Source: Streptococcus sp. 'caviae' (GTDB lineage: Bacteria > Bacillota > Bacilli > Lactobacillales > Streptococcaceae). From it: a stretch of DNA of 64,000 nucleotides. A program made the position numbers and the translations under genes. Positions 28,017-35,956 of the stretch are shown here, piece by piece (position 1 is the stretch's first letter; each line of letters begins with the position of its first letter). The stretch is from the NCBI RefSeq assembly GCF_001937065.1, contig NZ_MOWR01000005.1, forward strand, positions 1-64,000. The letters are read 5' to 3'. The notes under the pieces are model-generated. The model did not search any database and had not been told where the DNA came from. It worked only from the letters and a program-made list of their open reading frames with translations.

Positions 28017-28371
28017 GGCCGGCAGCCAAAGGAGCAGGCGGTAAAACGGATATCATTTTCAGGAGCTTAGCTAATATGTGCTTTGCTCCTTGTTTTTTGG
28101 CTAAGAAGCAGTGATGAATTGTTCTGACTGGATAAAATAGGTTATCAGGCTCAGGCAATCCGATTTTACGGCAAAAACGGCCCTTGAGCAAAGGTTTGCT
28201 TGACTGCCTGCAAATAGGAATTAGGCCCAATAAGCCTTGATCAAATTAATGCGGGTTCTGCTGTCAGCTAGGAGAAAAAGTTCCTCTAAGATGACGTAAT
28301 CGGTATGATGTTAGCAATTATCAAGCTTGTTCATAGTATTTTGATGTCTGCTGTCAATTTTTGTCTGCTTT
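28017..28371. other. Intergenic gap, no gene recognised
   Basis: About 355 bases between ytpR and the ssbB promoter. A weak terminator-like pair (AGGAGC 28061-28066 with GCTCCT 28085-28090, then TGTTTTTT) may end the ytpR transcript. An open minus-strand frame (27994-28230) has no start signal or recognisable motif and is not called. Confidence 0.5.
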
Positions 28372-28379
28372 TTCGAATA
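28372..28379 (+). promoter_or_regulatory. SigX cin-box of ssbB
   Basis: TTCGAATA matches the SigX consensus TNCGAATA, 20 bases upstream of ssbB with AGGAGG in between, the same geometry as at comYA. Confidence 0.9.
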
Positions 28380-28399
28380 ATAAAGCAGGAGGAAAAATG

Positions 28400-28795
28400 A
28401 TGTACAATAAAGTTATCTTGATTGGCCGCTTAACAGCCGCACCGGAAGCCGTCAAAACGGCTAACGATAGGACCGTATCGCGCGTAACCCTAGCTGTCAA
28501 CCGTCGCTTTAAAGGACAGGATGGTGAGAGGCAGGCTGATTTTATTCAAATTGTTTTTTGGGGGAAATTAGCTGAGACCTTAGTCTCATACAGCAGCAAA
28601 GGAAGTCTTTTGTCGCTTGATGGTGAACTGCGCACTCGCAGATATGAAAAAGACGGGGTTACTCATTTTGTGACAGAGGTCTTGGGACATTCTTTTCAGC
28701 TGCTTGAAAGCCGGGCTCAGCGGGCTATACGTGAAAACAATGCTGAAAATGAATTGGCTGATCTGGTTCTTGAAGAGGAAGAGCTGCCATTTTAA
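28400..28795 (+). CDS. ssbB: Competence-induced single-stranded DNA-binding protein SsbB
   Basis: A 131-residue SSB that coats and protects incoming single strands during transformation. It has the OB-fold core (MYNKVILIGRLTAAPE, then ADFIQIVFWGKLAETL) and the acidic tip EEEELPF, but not the long disordered linker of the housekeeping SSB. The start is ATG 28400 or the adjacent ATG 28397. The cin-box directly upstream marks it as a late competence gene. Confidence 0.94.
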   Translation: MYNKVILIGRLTAAPEAVKTANDRTVSRVTLAVNRRFKGQDGERQADFIQIVFWGKLAETLVSYSSKGSLLSLDGELRTRRYEKDGVTHFVTEVLGHSFQLLESRAQRAIRENNAENELADLVLEEEELPF

Positions 28796-28939
28796 AGACG
28801 GGCGGTAGGATATGCATCAAAAAATACGTAAATGTAGTTTTTCGAGCTATTGTCAGTCTGGCCGAGTTTTAAACGGTTCATCGGGGCCCCTCTTTTCAGC
28901 TGCGACTTGGCTTACTTTGCAATATCTGGTATCTGCAAG

Positions 28940-28971
28940 CTCTCTTAGGACTTTATCCTGAGAGAGTTTTT
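28940..28971 (+). terminator. Terminator downstream of ssbB
   Basis: CTCTCTTAGGA and TCCTGAGAGAG form an 11-bp stem (one mismatch) with loop CTTTA and a TTTTT tail. It lies 145 bases after the ssbB stop. Confidence 0.85.
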
Positions 28972-29285
28972 ATGTGACTTCCAGTCCTTTTTGTGTCCTT
29001 TGGTGCAAAACAAATAAGGCTGTCTGCCCACTCTCATGCTTCGTTCAGATATAATCTGACAGGTAAAAACAACTGGTCCGAAAAGTCCAATTTGTGTCAA
29101 AAGGCACCTGTCTTCAGAGCATCTGATGGGGTTTGCCATGGGTAGCTGAAAGTGTTAAACTAAAGTAACAGACAAGACGCTGTAACTGTTTAGAGAAGGA
29201 AGACTTGTAAACAATTCTTGCTTTCATCTGCCAAACACTTTTTTAATGAACAGTATAATTTGATTGTAAAGACAGGGAGGAAGAT
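28972..29285. other. Intergenic gap upstream of levQ
   Basis: About 310 bases with no ORF I can support. It holds a palindrome TCAGAT-ATA-ATCTGA (29045-29059) that contains a TATAAT, and a TATAAT at 29254-29259 that is the likely -10 for levQ, 27 bases before its ATG and followed by GGGAGG. Confidence 0.5.
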
Positions 29286-30245
29286 ATGAAATATAAACAG
29301 CTTCTCAGGCTTCTGGCTTGCCTTTTTGTCACGGCAGTGGTCTGTGCCCTATTTTTCCATTACAAAGAAGCACCTGTTTTTCCCCAGCAAACAAAAATCG
29401 GTGCTACATATATGACCATGAATAATGATTTTTATAAGTACCTGAATGCTGAAGTTGAAAAAAGTGTTAATGAGCGGCACGATCAGCTTTACACGCGCGA
29501 CCCGGCTCTCAGTATCAAAAAACAGGTTGAACAGGTTCGTTTTTTCATCAGAGAAAAGGTTGACATTATCATTATTAATCCGGTGGACGGCAACAGCAGC
29601 CAGCTGATTGCCAGTCTCAAAAAGGCTAAAAAAGAGGGGATTAAAGTGATAGCGGTGGACAGCCAGTTTAAGGACAGCTCGGCTGTTAATACGACAATTG
29701 CTTCAGATAATTATAAGGCAGGCGTCTTATGTGCTGAGCAGATGATGAGGACAAAGAAAAGTGCTGATATTTTGCTTTTAGAACACCGGGATGCTTTGTC
29801 TGCAGCGAGCAGGATTCAGGGTTTTCTTGATACTATCAAAAAGCACAGAGCCTACCGAATTGTATCGCGGATTGACAGCTTAGGACAGACTGAGATTGCT
29901 ATGCCCAAGGTCAAAAAACTGATTCAGGACGGTCTTGATTTTGATACGGTGATGGCACTTAATGATCGAGCGGCTATCGGAGCTTTGGCTGCTATTAAGG
30001 GGGAAAAGAAGGCAAACACGCAGATTTACGGCATTGATGGGTCTCCCGATATGAAAAGTCTGCTTGCTGCGACGCCGGAAATTCAAGCGACTGTTGCTCA
30101 GTCCCCTTATACCATGGGACAGGAAGTCATCAAAGCAACCTTTAAACTTTCCAAGAATCAAGCGTATCCCAAAGAAATTGTTGTACCAGTTCAGCTGCTG
30201 ACAAAAAAGAACATCGGGGAAGCTGATTTAGCAGGGTGGCAGTAA
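29286..30245 (+). CDS. levQ: Sugar-binding protein LevQ (periplasmic-binding-protein type 1)
   Basis: A 319-residue RbsB-like protein with an uncleaved-looking N-terminal membrane segment (LLRLLACLFVTAVVCALFF) and a type 1 periplasmic binding fold (IGATYMTMNNDFY, then KVDIIIINPVDG and VIAVDSQF). With LevT it forms the extracellular sensory half of the four-component LevQRST system of mutans streptococci, which senses fructose or mannose and activates levDEFGX and fructanase genes. Its stop overlaps the next start (TAATG). No transport permease is nearby, which supports a sensory role. Confidence 0.85.
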   Translation: MKYKQLLRLLACLFVTAVVCALFFHYKEAPVFPQQTKIGATYMTMNNDFYKYLNAEVEKSVNERHDQLYTRDPALSIKKQVEQVRFFIREKVDIIIINPVDGNSSQLIASLKKAKKEGIKVIAVDSQFKDSSAVNTTIASDNYKAGVLCAEQMMRTKKSADILLLEHRDALSAASRIQGFLDTIKKHRAYRIVSRIDSLGQTEIAMPKVKKLIQDGLDFDTVMALNDRAAIGALAAIKGEKKANTQIYGIDGSPDMKSLLAATPEIQATVAQSPYTMGQEVIKATFKLSKNQAYPKEIVVPVQLLTKKNIGEADLAGWQ

Positions 30246-31570
30246 TGAATAGCTATAAATATTTAAAATACAGTCAATATGCCAAACGAGCCTTGATTTT
30301 TATCAATTTGCTGGCGGTGATTTACTATGCTTTTGTGTATCTCTTTGCCAGTAAGTATATTGTTGCCAAAAACTTAAGCCATGTCCTTTTGGACAATTTA
30401 GATGTTGTTCCGACGGCTCCTGAAAGCATCTTTTTTTCAACCATGTTCTTCTTTGCCTTATTCTTAATAGTCATGTTTTATCGCGAAAGCATTCTTAATA
30501 AGAAGGAAGAAATCAATGACTGGCTGATTGCGGCGGAAGTTATGCTGATTATTTTCACCTTTATTTCTCTGCAGTTTTCTTATAATGGCCTGTTCCTCTT
30601 GGTCTTTGCGGATGTTTTTTACAGCTACGCTAATTTCTATAATGTCAAGGAACAAAGGTATTGGCTGCTCTTTATTTTTCTGGGTTTCGGCCTGCTGCTG
30701 ATATCTAATTTTGACCTTCTGTCTCTGGTCATGAAACTGCCGTCTTTGGACGTTTACATTAGTTTTTTCCCCAGCACCAGCCGTCTGGTTGTCCTCTTTA
30801 TTAAAAACTTTCTTTATTCTTTGAATATCATCGTTTTTATCGTATCGCTGGTGGCCTATATTATGTACTCAATTGCTGAGAATCACAAGATCGAAGAGGA
30901 GCTGCGCATGGCTGCGCGTGCTAATACCGAATTAAACGCTTATGTTTCTCTGGCTGAAAAAATTGCTGAGGACAAAGAGCGTAAGCGCATTGCCAGAGAA
31001 ATTCACGATACCTTAGGACATGCTTTAACAGGTATCTCAGCAGGAATTGATGCGGTCAGTGTTCTGGTGGATTTAAATCCCAGCCATGCTAAGGATCAGC
31101 TGAAAAATGTTTCAGATGTTGTCAGGGAAGGTATTCAGGATGTCAGAAGGTCCTTGGAAAAAATGAGACCCGGCGCTCTTGAAAAGGGAAGCTTGAAGGA
31201 AGCTCTCCTGAAGATGATTGCTGATTATGAAACTTTGTCCAAACTGCAGGTCAGCTTGGATTACAAATGGGATAATGTTGATTTAGACATAACGAAAGAG
31301 GACATTATTTTCCGTCTTATCCAAGAGACCATTACCAATTCCTTACGCCACGGCCATGCGCGCCATGTTTGGATTGAAATGCTCAATACAGATTCCTATA
31401 TCATTAAAATCAAGGATGACGGTTTAGGCTGTAAGGAGATAAAACCGGGTTATGGACTGACGCAGATGCAAGAACGTCTGGCTATCATTGGCGGCCGCGC
31501 CAGCTTTGAAAGTAAGGATGGTTTTCAAACCACTGTCATTATCCCCAAGAAAAAAGGAGAAGAAAAGTGA
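30245..31570 (+). CDS. Sensor histidine kinase of the LevQRST system
   Basis: A 441-residue NarL-type kinase with six hydrophobic segments in the first 210 residues, then a HisKA_3 domain (RKRIAREIHDTLGHALTGIS, phospho-acceptor His near residue 254) and an HATPase domain (DDGLGCKEIKPGYGLTQMQERL). No extracellular sensor domain is seen, so sensing is presumably through LevQ and LevT. In S. mutans this is one of the LevR/LevS pair; I am not certain which letter applies to the kinase. The ATG overlaps the levQ stop. Confidence 0.88.
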   Translation: MNSYKYLKYSQYAKRALIFINLLAVIYYAFVYLFASKYIVAKNLSHVLLDNLDVVPTAPESIFFSTMFFFALFLIVMFYRESILNKKEEINDWLIAAEVMLIIFTFISLQFSYNGLFLLVFADVFYSYANFYNVKEQRYWLLFIFLGFGLLLISNFDLLSLVMKLPSLDVYISFFPSTSRLVVLFIKNFLYSLNIIVFIVSLVAYIMYSIAENHKIEEELRMAARANTELNAYVSLAEKIAEDKERKRIAREIHDTLGHALTGISAGIDAVSVLVDLNPSHAKDQLKNVSDVVREGIQDVRRSLEKMRPGALEKGSLKEALLKMIADYETLSKLQVSLDYKWDNVDLDITKEDIIFRLIQETITNSLRHGHARHVWIEMLNTDSYIIKIKDDGLGCKEIKPGYGLTQMQERLAIIGGRASFESKDGFQTTVIIPKKKGEEK

Positions 31571-32247
31571 TTAAAGTACTTATTGCTGATGACCAAGAGC
31601 TCATTAGAGAATCGCTGAAAATTGTTCTGTCATCTTATAAGGATATTGAAGTTGTCGGTGCTGTTGACGACGGGACTGAGGTTTTGGAGAGCCTGAAGAA
31701 AAGCCAGCCTGATGTCATTTTGATGGATATCCGCATGCCGAAGATGGATGGGGTTTTATGCACCAAGGAAGTCAAGGAAAATTATCCTCATATCAAAATC
31801 ATTATTCTGACAACCTTTGACGATGATGATTTTATTTTCAAGGCGCTCCAGTATGGGGCTTCGGGCTACATTTTAAAAGGTATTTCGATGGAAGATCTGC
31901 ATCAGGCTATTGTAACAGTCAATAAGGGCAATGCCATGATTAATCCGGATGTTGCAACGAAAGTTGTCAAACTATTTTCTCAGATGGCTCAGTCCAATTC
32001 GGCCATTCAGGTGCAGGAAAAGAGCGTTGAGCATATCTCCAAGGCCGAGTGGAAAATTATTCAGCAAATCGGCTTTGGTCTCTCTAATAAAGAAATTGCA
32101 GCCAAGCTGTTCCTGTCAGAAGGAACGATCCGCAATTACCTGTCGACCATTCTGTCCAAGCTAAACCTGCGTGACCGAACGCAGCTGGCTATTTGGGCAG
32201 TGCAGACAGGCGTCACTAACAGATACTTTGGAGATGATAATGATTAA
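31567..32247 (+). CDS. NarL-family response regulator of the LevQRST system
   Basis: A 226-residue two-domain regulator: receiver with phospho-acceptor Asp in VILMDIRMPKMDG (about residue 54) and a C-terminal LuxR-type helix-turn-helix (GLSNKEIAAKLFLSEGTIRN). GTG 31567 overlaps the kinase stop by 4 bases. A plausible target is the triple 12-bp repeat upstream of levD (33713-33769). It corresponds to the partner of the kinase in the S. mutans LevR/LevS pair. Confidence 0.9.
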   Translation: MIKVLIADDQELIRESLKIVLSSYKDIEVVGAVDDGTEVLESLKKSQPDVILMDIRMPKMDGVLCTKEVKENYPHIKIIILTTFDDDDFIFKALQYGASGYILKGISMEDLHQAIVTVNKGNAMINPDVATKVVKLFSQMAQSNSAIQVQEKSVEHISKAEWKIIQQIGFGLSNKEIAAKLFLSEGTIRNYLSTILSKLNLRDRTQLAIWAVQTGVTNRYFGDDND

Positions 32248-33547
32248 ACAATGGATTCGGCGCCGTAAATTTCCTTTGATAGGCGGTTTGGTCCTTTTAG
32301 CAGCCGTGCTGAGCTTTTTCGTCTTTCAGTCAAGGCAAAAGAAAATTTTGCGTTTAGGTGTCTATGCCGGCAGCAGCTGGGATGTTCCCAGCGGCAAAGA
32401 ATACCAATTCTTAGATGAAGTCATCAGCCGTTTTGAAAAGAAACATCCCAATGTTGAGGTTCAGTATGAAAGCGGGATTTTGAAAGAGGATTATTCTTCC
32501 TGGCTGTCCGGCAAGATTGTTGAGGGCACACAGCCGGATGTCTTTGTGGTTCCTGAAAATGATTTTAATCTATTGGCCTCGACAGGGGCTCTGGCCAATT
32601 TGGACAGCCGCATAAAAAAGGAACTGAAGACCTCTCAATTCTATTCTTCGGCTTATAATGCCGGGCACTTTGGGCAAAATCAATTTGCCCTTCCTTTTGA
32701 AAGCAATCCCGTCATGATGTGCATTAACATTGACTTATTAAAAAAAGAGGGCATAAAGCTGCCTGCTTCGGATTGGACAATAGCAGATTTTTATAATATT
32801 TGTAAAAAAGTCACTAAGGATACTGACGGTGACGGTGTTATTGACCAGTATGGCAGTTTTAGCTATGGCTGGGAAGAGGCTCTGGCAGCCTATAACATCA
32901 AACTGTTTAATAAGACGGGAACTGAAGCGTATTTTAACACGAAGAAAGTTCGCTCGGCCTTATCCTTGGTGACGAAATTAAAGAATCTAAATGGCAGTTA
33001 CCGTGTGACACTTAAGGATTTTGATGAAGGCAGGGTAGCCTTTTTCCCTATGACTTTGGCTCAGTATAGGACCTATAAGCCTTATCCTTATCACGTTTCA
33101 AAATATTCTTCCTTTTCTTGGAGCTGTGTTGAAATGCCTTCTCAAAAATCATCCTTAGCAAGAACTCAATCCAGCACTTCTTTGTATGCCATATCTGCTA
33201 AAACTTCCCAGTCTAAGCTGGCCTGGGAATTCCTGAAGCTTTTGTGCGCGGATAAAAAGACCCAGCAGCAGCTGTTTGAAGATTCCCAGGGAGCTTCTGT
33301 TTTAAAATCGGTAATGAACAGCCAGGAAAGCAAAAATCTCTTGCAAAATGATAGTTTTGGGGCCAAGGCTCTGACGGTAAGCACGCTTGACAGCATGCTG
33401 AAAAAAGCGACAACTACTCCTAGGTTTAAGTCCTATAACACCATTTATGAAAAGGCGGGCTATCTCATCACCAAGTCTTTGGAAGAAGATACTGTTGAAA
33501 GTGACCTATCAGATATCCAAAAAGACATTGAGGATGAACTGAAATAA
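32240..33547 (+). CDS. levT: Sugar-binding protein LevT (SBP family 1)
   Basis: A 435-residue extracellular solute-binding protein tethered by an N-terminal helix (PLIGGLVLLAAVLSFFVF) without a lipobox. The SBP_bac_1 fold is visible (VISRFEKKHPNVEVQYESG, and later TDGDGVIDQYG). It is the fourth LevQRST component, starting at ATG 32240 behind GGAG and overlapping the regulator gene by 8 bases. No ABC permease follows. Confidence 0.85.
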   Translation: MIKQWIRRRKFPLIGGLVLLAAVLSFFVFQSRQKKILRLGVYAGSSWDVPSGKEYQFLDEVISRFEKKHPNVEVQYESGILKEDYSSWLSGKIVEGTQPDVFVVPENDFNLLASTGALANLDSRIKKELKTSQFYSSAYNAGHFGQNQFALPFESNPVMMCINIDLLKKEGIKLPASDWTIADFYNICKKVTKDTDGDGVIDQYGSFSYGWEEALAAYNIKLFNKTGTEAYFNTKKVRSALSLVTKLKNLNGSYRVTLKDFDEGRVAFFPMTLAQYRTYKPYPYHVSKYSSFSWSCVEMPSQKSSLARTQSSTSLYAISAKTSQSKLAWEFLKLLCADKKTQQQLFEDSQGASVLKSVMNSQESKNLLQNDSFGAKALTVSTLDSMLKKATTTPRFKSYNTIYEKAGYLITKSLEEDTVESDLSDIQKDIEDELK

Positions 33548-33584
33548 AAAAGTAGCCCGTTTCACCGCAGGGCAGTGATTAGTA

Positions 33585-33632
33585 AAGCGAACAGCTGACA
33601 GCAAATTTTGCCATATCAGCTGTTCGTTTTTT
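33585..33632 (+). terminator. Terminator of the levQRST operon
   Basis: CGAACAGCTGA and TCAGCTGTTCG are an exact 11-bp stem followed by TTTTTT. It separates the sensor genes from the PTS operon. Confidence 0.9.
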
Positions 33633-33712
33633 GCTTCCGTGATAATTTCTTTTAGGTTACATCGATCTGCTTTTCCTTTAGTTGTGCTTTTATGGGTATT
33701 GATAGAGAGAAT

Positions 33713-33769
33713 TGACAAATGTCACTTCTCAAATGACATTTGTCAGGTATTTAAAGATGACAAATGACA
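33713..33769. promoter_or_regulatory. Three operator-like 12-bp repeats upstream of levD
   Basis: TGACAAATGTCA (33713-33724), TGACATTTGTCA (33734-33745) and TGACAAATGACA (33758-33769). The first two are perfect palindromes and reverse complements of each other; the third has one change. Centres are 21 and 24 bases apart, about two helical turns, so three dimers could bind one face of the DNA. I infer that these are sites for the LevQRST response regulator. Confidence 0.75.
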
Positions 33770-33770
33770 C

Positions 33771-33786
33771 TGCAAAAGCGTTTTCA
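33771..33786. promoter_or_regulatory. cre site (CcpA) upstream of levD
   Basis: TGCAAAAGCGTTTTCA fits the catabolite-responsive element consensus. It directly follows the third repeat and precedes a TATAAA-type -10 (33792-33797), placing it over the expected -35, as for repression by CcpA. Confidence 0.85.
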
Positions 33787-33832
33787 AAAATTATAAAATA
33801 AGAGTGAAATTAAAAGAAGGTAGGGGGTAGTC

Positions 33833-34270
33833 ATGAAATACCTAATACTTGTGAGTCATGGCGGCTTTGCGCAGGGTTTAAAAACGTCTTTAGCCATGTT
33901 TGCTGAAGATAAGGTTGACCAAGTGATAGCTGTCGGTTTAGAAAATGGCAAATCTGTAGATGATTTTGCTCAGTCCTTCAGGGAAGCTCTTTCAGAGCTC
34001 AAGGAAGAAGATTCAGTGGTCGTTTTGGCGGATATTGTTGGCGGCAGTCCTTTGACGACAGCCTGCAACGTTCTGGCAGAATTAGGCAAACTGGACGATG
34101 CCGTTGTTCTGGGCGGAATGAATCTGCCAATGGCAGTAAATGCAGTGGTTATGAAAGACATGCTTGATGGATCGGATTTTGTAACAACTGTTTTGGGTGA
34201 AGCAACAAGTGCTTTGCAGGAATTCAAGGTCACTTCTGATGATGAAGATGACGACGATGATGACATCTAA
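33833..34270 (+). CDS. levD: Mannose/fructose-family PTS component IIA (LevD)
   Basis: A 145-residue EIIA of the mannose PTS family, which takes phosphate from HPr on His9 (LVSHGGFA). The C-terminus is a run of acidic residues (DDEDDDDDD). First gene of levDEFGX; GTAGGGGG precedes the ATG. The upstream LevQRST genes argue for the fructose/mannose Lev system, not ManLMN, in which IIA and IIB are usually fused. Confidence 0.92.
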   Translation: MKYLILVSHGGFAQGLKTSLAMFAEDKVDQVIAVGLENGKSVDDFAQSFREALSELKEEDSVVVLADIVGGSPLTTACNVLAELGKLDDAVVLGGMNLPMAVNAVVMKDMLDGSDFVTTVLGEATSALQEFKVTSDDEDDDDDDI

Positions 34271-34284
34271 TAAAGGAGAAGAAA

Positions 34285-34779
34285 ATGACTGTATCATTTG
34301 TAAGAATTGATGACCGTATGATTCACGGACAAACTGTAACACGCTGGGCTAAGGAGTATCCATGTGATGGCTTGATTGCTGTTAACGATGCTGCGGCTAA
34401 AAACAAGGTGTTAATCCAAGCCTATAAAGGGGCTTCAGACAAGAAGACTTTTGTTTGGACTAAGGAAGCCTTTGCTCAAAAATCACAAAAAGTATCAGAC
34501 TCAGACAGCCGTTACTTCCTAATCACTAAAAACCCTATTGATATGAAAGAAATTTTGGTGGATCAGGGATTTGTTCCGGGAGATGTGAAAGAAATTATCG
34601 TAGGCCCTGCAAATGACCGTCCAGGTGCTGTTAAGCTCGGCAACAACCAATCAATTACTCAGGAAGAAGCAGACGCTATTGAAGCTATTGAAAAAGCCGG
34701 CTATAAAGTAAAATTCCAACTTTTGCCGGATGTTTCAATCGGTTACTGGTCAGATTTCAAATCTAAATTTGGTTATTGA
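34285..34779 (+). CDS. levE: Mannose/fructose-family PTS component IIB (LevE)
   Basis: A 164-residue EIIB, phosphorylated on His14 in RIDDRMIHGQ, that passes phosphate to the incoming sugar through EIIC/EIID. AAAGGAG precedes ATG 34285, 14 bases after levD. It is followed by a 320-base non-coding gap of repeats before levF, an unusual interruption within a PTS operon. Confidence 0.92.
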   Translation: MTVSFVRIDDRMIHGQTVTRWAKEYPCDGLIAVNDAAAKNKVLIQAYKGASDKKTFVWTKEAFAQKSQKVSDSDSRYFLITKNPIDMKEILVDQGFVPGDVKEIIVGPANDRPGAVKLGNNQSITQEEADAIEAIEKAGYKVKFQLLPDVSIGYWSDFKSKFGY

Positions 34780-34808
34780 GGTAGCCAATTCACTATGGTA
34801 ACTGGCGT

Positions 34809-35087
34809 TTGTTGTCAAGTGCGAAGCACTTAGATAACAATCCTCTGCCGTATCTTAAATAATTGAACACGGCTACGACACTGTGCAAAAAGATAAAGAC
34901 TTCCTAGATGCCAAGCATCTTCGTCAGCTTTCCTATTTTGCTGTGTGTCGCTTACGCCTTTGTATCTTACTAATTGAACACGGGCTAAAAGCGTCGAGAA
35001 AAAGATAGCCTGCCTTATGCGCTAAAGCGCATGGCGTTAGGCTCCTATTTTCTTCTCGCTTTCTTAACGCCCTTTGTATCTTAATAA
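34809..35087. repeat. Array of hairpin repeat modules between levE and levF
   Basis: Three hairpins lie in tandem: 34809-34840 (short, AAGTGC-GAA-GCACTT core), 34876-34950 (long, imperfect, CGACAC to GTGTCG) and 34988-35063 (long, imperfect, ATGCGC-TAAA-GCGCAT tip). They are separated by a junction that repeats: GTATCTTA then TAATTGAACACGGCT at 34850-34874, TTGTATCTTAC then TAATTGAACACGGGCT at 34960-34986, and GCCCTTTGTATCTTAATAA at 35069-35087. A related copy is at 39-72. No ORF is supported here. Confidence 0.8.
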
Positions 35088-35100
35088 AAGGAGAAATATT

Positions 35101-35955
35101 ATGACAATTTCTTGGTTACAAGCAGCCATTCTTGGCTTGTTTGCCTGTTTGTCTTCAATGCCCGGTTTGGGTGGTACTACCATTGGTAACTATACTCTAG
35201 GCCGCCCCTTAGTCGGTGGTTTGGTCTGCGGCTTGGTTCTTGGAGATGTTAAGACAGGTATCGTTTGTGGGGTTGCTATGCAGCTGGTTTACATTGCCTT
35301 GGTAACACCTGGCGGTACGGTATCGGCCGATGTCCGTGCAGTGTCTTATATCGGTATTCCTTTGGCAATGGTTGCCATTCATTCACAAGGACTGTCTGCT
35401 AATTCAGCTGATGCAGCCAACCTTGCAAAATCAATGGGTACTCTGGTAGGAACCATTGGTACTGTACTTTTCTACGGAACAGCTACTATGAACCTGGTTT
35501 GGCAGCATATCGGCTGGAGAGCAGTTGAAAAGAGAGATTATAAAAAACTGTACGCAGTAGACTGGGGCTTCCCTTGGATTTCTCATATCGTCTTCTCATT
35601 TATCCCAACTTTGATTATGTGTAAGCTGGGAGCAGATGCTGTTACAGCTCTGAAGGAAGCTCTGCCAATGGACGGTATCCCAATGAAAACCCTCTTTACC
35701 GTTGGTTCTCTTCTGCCATGTGTGGGGATTGCCATCCTCTTGAAACAAATTGTTGAAAAAGCTGTTGACTTTGTTCCATTCTTTGTTGGATTTACCTTAG
35801 CAGCTTCACTGGGATTGAATCTGGTATCATGTGCCGTAATTTCCCTGATCTTTGCTGTATTGTTCTATGAATTGGAAATGGCCAAAAATGCTAAAGCTAC
35901 GGCAGTAGCCGGTGCAGACGGCGTAGATTTTGATGACGATGAGGAGGATATCTAA
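35101..35955 (+). CDS. levF: Mannose/fructose-family PTS component IIC (LevF)
   Basis: A 284-residue membrane EIIC (MTISWLQAAILGLFACL, many hydrophobic segments, family motif GTTIGNYTLGRPLVGGL). It forms the sugar channel with LevG. ATG 35101 follows AAAGGAG; the in-frame extension to 35074 reads into repeat DNA and is not used. The C-terminus is acidic. Its stop is one base before the levG ATG. Confidence 0.93.
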   Translation: MTISWLQAAILGLFACLSSMPGLGGTTIGNYTLGRPLVGGLVCGLVLGDVKTGIVCGVAMQLVYIALVTPGGTVSADVRAVSYIGIPLAMVAIHSQGLSANSADAANLAKSMGTLVGTIGTVLFYGTATMNLVWQHIGWRAVEKRDYKKLYAVDWGFPWISHIVFSFIPTLIMCKLGADAVTALKEALPMDGIPMKTLFTVGSLLPCVGIAILLKQIVEKAVDFVPFFVGFTLAASLGLNLVSCAVISLIFAVLFYELEMAKNAKATAVAGADGVDFDDDEEDI

Positions 35956-35956
35956 G

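Noticed and set aside
27994..28230. 78-codon minus-strand frame after ytpR
   Set aside because: No ribosome binding site, no recognisable motif, and it overlaps the end of ytpR.
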